Shown here: positions 14,025 to 14,710 of the stretch, in pieces
Position numbering within the stretch: position 1 is the first letter of the stretch
How the letters are laid out: each line of letters opens with the position of its first letter
NCBI GenBank assembly: GCA_028872645.1
Contig: JAPKDK010000043.1
Location: 1-14,710 of the forward strand
DNA length: 14,710 bases
Source: Verrucomicrobiota bacterium
Lineage (GTDB): Bacteria > Verrucomicrobiota > Verrucomicrobiia > Limisphaerales > UBA1100
Direction of reading: 5' to 3'
Translations under genes and position numbers: made by a program
The notes under the pieces: model-generated
What the model was told of the DNA's origin: nothing
What the model saw: the letters and a program-made list of their open reading frames with translations, nothing else
The model's database searches: none

Positions 14025-14053
14025 TTACCAGGCGTCACGAGGCCTTACCTGTT

Positions 14054-14080
14054 AAATCGGCAGGGAAGGGGCGGACTTTA
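14054..14080 (-). promoter_or_regulatory. Sigma-28 (FliA-type) promoter of the flagellin gene
   Basis: On the minus strand TAAAGTCC (14080-14073), an 11-nt spacer, and GCCGATTT (14061-14054). The enterobacterial FliA consensus is TAAAGTTT-N11-GCCGATAA, so spacing is exact and 12 of 16 bases match, including TAAAGT and GCCGAT whole. A T-rich stretch lies just upstream of the -35 part. Transcription should start near 14047, giving a leader of about 100 nt before the flagellin ATG. Flagellin is the standard sigma-28 target. Confidence 0.9.
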
Positions 14081-14120
14081 GAAAAAAATGCGGCAAACCC
14101 AAAAAGCTGCTGCATTTCTG

Positions 14121-14149
14121 TAATAAAGGCCATTTATTGGCCTTTATTA
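14121..14149 (-). terminator. Symmetrical hairpin after the HD-GYP gene, probable terminator
   Basis: A perfect 11-bp inverted repeat (TAATAAAGGCC at 14121-14131 and GGCCTTTATTA at 14139-14149) with a 7-nt AT loop. It lies 16 bp beyond the stop of the minus-strand HD-GYP gene and about 40 bp upstream of the flagellin promoter. The A-rich 5' arm and T-rich 3' arm around a GGCC core resemble bidirectional intrinsic terminators; no pure T run follows. It would insulate the flagellin promoter from readthrough. A protein-binding operator is the alternative. Confidence 0.6.
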
Positions 14150-14164
14150 TCGATTATAGACGTT

Positions 14165-14710
14165 CTAGCAAAACACCAAAACTAACGGATTAATCGGCGT
14201 CATCCGGTTAATGGAGTGAATTTTGTTGATATGCCGGTCCTCGAGCTTCTTGCCCGCGGCCAGCAATTTCATTCCGTTGGTATTGAAAATTGGCCGCGAA
14301 AGCTCCATCCCAGCCTTGAGCTCGATGAGGAGAATTTCGCGTTCGCCTCGGGGCATTCGCGTAAGTGGCACGGCTTTCACCAACGCGCGCACGGCATCGG
14401 GGTCAAACACGTGATCGGCCAGCTCTGTTTCCATGTGCTTGATGAGCTGCACATCCGCTGCGGTTTGGTTGCAATAATAAATCACCGGCGCGAGCAGGCG
14501 CGCGAGGCGCGGGATGGTTTCGCCCTTGAGCTTGTCGGGATAGCCGGTGCCGTCCCAGTGTTCGTGATGATGCTTCACCACTTTAGCAATGGCGGCGAAA
14601 GGGTTATCTTCCTCCTCATCCTCGGGATCCGCCATTTGAATCTCGCCGAGATGCAGCATAATATTAGAGCCAATCTCTGGGTGCCCCTTGATGACGGCCC
14701 ATTCTTCGTC
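14165..14710 (-). CDS. HD-GYP domain protein, C-terminal part, metal site probably incomplete (5' end outside window)
   Basis: The last 181 codons of a protein related to cyclic-di-GMP phosphodiesterases of the HD-GYP class. The frame is open to the window edge, so the ATG at 14659 is internal. Visible: VIKGHPEIGSNIMLHLGEI (with the conserved His), an acidic insert (DPEDEEED), then KHHHEHWDGTGYPDKLKGET (the HH..DG.GYP signature) and IPRLARLLAPVIYYCNQTAA. In active members this last segment reads ARILAVADVFDAL; the Asp that helps bind metal aligns here with Ile, and the next Asp with Cys. The final 60 residues (IELKAGMELSRPIF, then GMKLLAAGKKLEDRHINKIH) are a small C-terminal domain often found behind HD domains in response regulators. 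A receiver domain may lie upstream, outside the window. Its proximity to the flagellar genes suggests a role in motility control. Confidence 0.85.
   Translation of the reverse strand, partial: DEEWAVIKGHPEIGSNIMLHLGEIQMADPEDEEEDNPFAAIAKVVKHHHEHWDGTGYPDKLKGETIPRLARLLAPVIYYCNQTAADVQLIKHMETELADHVFDPDAVRALVKAVPLTRMPRGEREILLIELKAGMELSRPIFNTNGMKLLAAGKKLEDRHINKIHSINRMTPINPLVLVFC

Noticed and set aside
14081..14120. AAATGC/GCATTT repeat with a T run just upstream of the flagellin promoter, as a second terminator
   Set aside because: The stem is six weak pairs with a loop of about 20 nt. The T run is as well explained as AT-rich sequence upstream of the promoter.

Overview
The window is a late-flagellar gene cluster from a diderm (Gram-negative type) bacterium. 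P-ring (FlgI) and L-ring (FlgH) genes require an outer membrane. The protein style (TPR-rich secreted proteins, a TPR-glycosyltransferase, an NtrC-type regulator, moderately high G+C, few Shine-Dalgarno sequences) would suit a Verrucomicrobiota/PVC-type or other environmental lineage. That placement is a guess: nothing in the window is taxonomically diagnostic.

Plus strand, 1-13086: a tightly packed run that looks like one operon entering from the left. Order: flgG (3' end only), flgA, flgH, flgI, flgK, flgL, a rod-binding flgJ-type gene, flgN, a small Pro-rich exported protein, a 993-aa exported TPR protein, a second FlgN/FliT-like chaperone gene, a sigma-54-dependent (NtrC-type) regulator with an eroded receiver domain, and a TPR-glycosyltransferase-like protein. 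Most junctions are 4-bp overlaps to about 40 bp, and I see no terminator or convincing promoter inside the run. The products cover the distal rod, the P and L rings with the P-ring chaperone, the hook-filament junction, export chaperones, transcription control and probably flagellin modification.

Minus strand, 13097-14080: a self-contained flagellin unit. It has a sigma-28 (FliA-type) promoter almost identical to the enterobacterial consensus, a leader of about 100 nt with two small hairpins that each show GGA in the loop, a good Shine-Dalgarno, a 263-aa flagellin, three tandem in-frame TAG stops, and a strong intrinsic terminator that sits between the convergent glycosyltransferase and flagellin genes.

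Minus strand, 14121-14710: the 3' part of an HD-GYP-type protein that appears to have lost part of its metal site, followed by a symmetrical hairpin that probably terminates it.

The least explained part is the exported pair at 6172-9749, lying between two FlgN-like chaperone genes. The large member has a beta-rich N-terminal half and a helical TPR C-terminal half, an architecture reminiscent of the periplasmic motor scaffold PflA of Campylobacterota. It is the best candidate here for an undescribed flagellar component. The TPR-glycosyltransferase facing flagellin resembles the FlmG-type flagellin glycosyltransferase layout.
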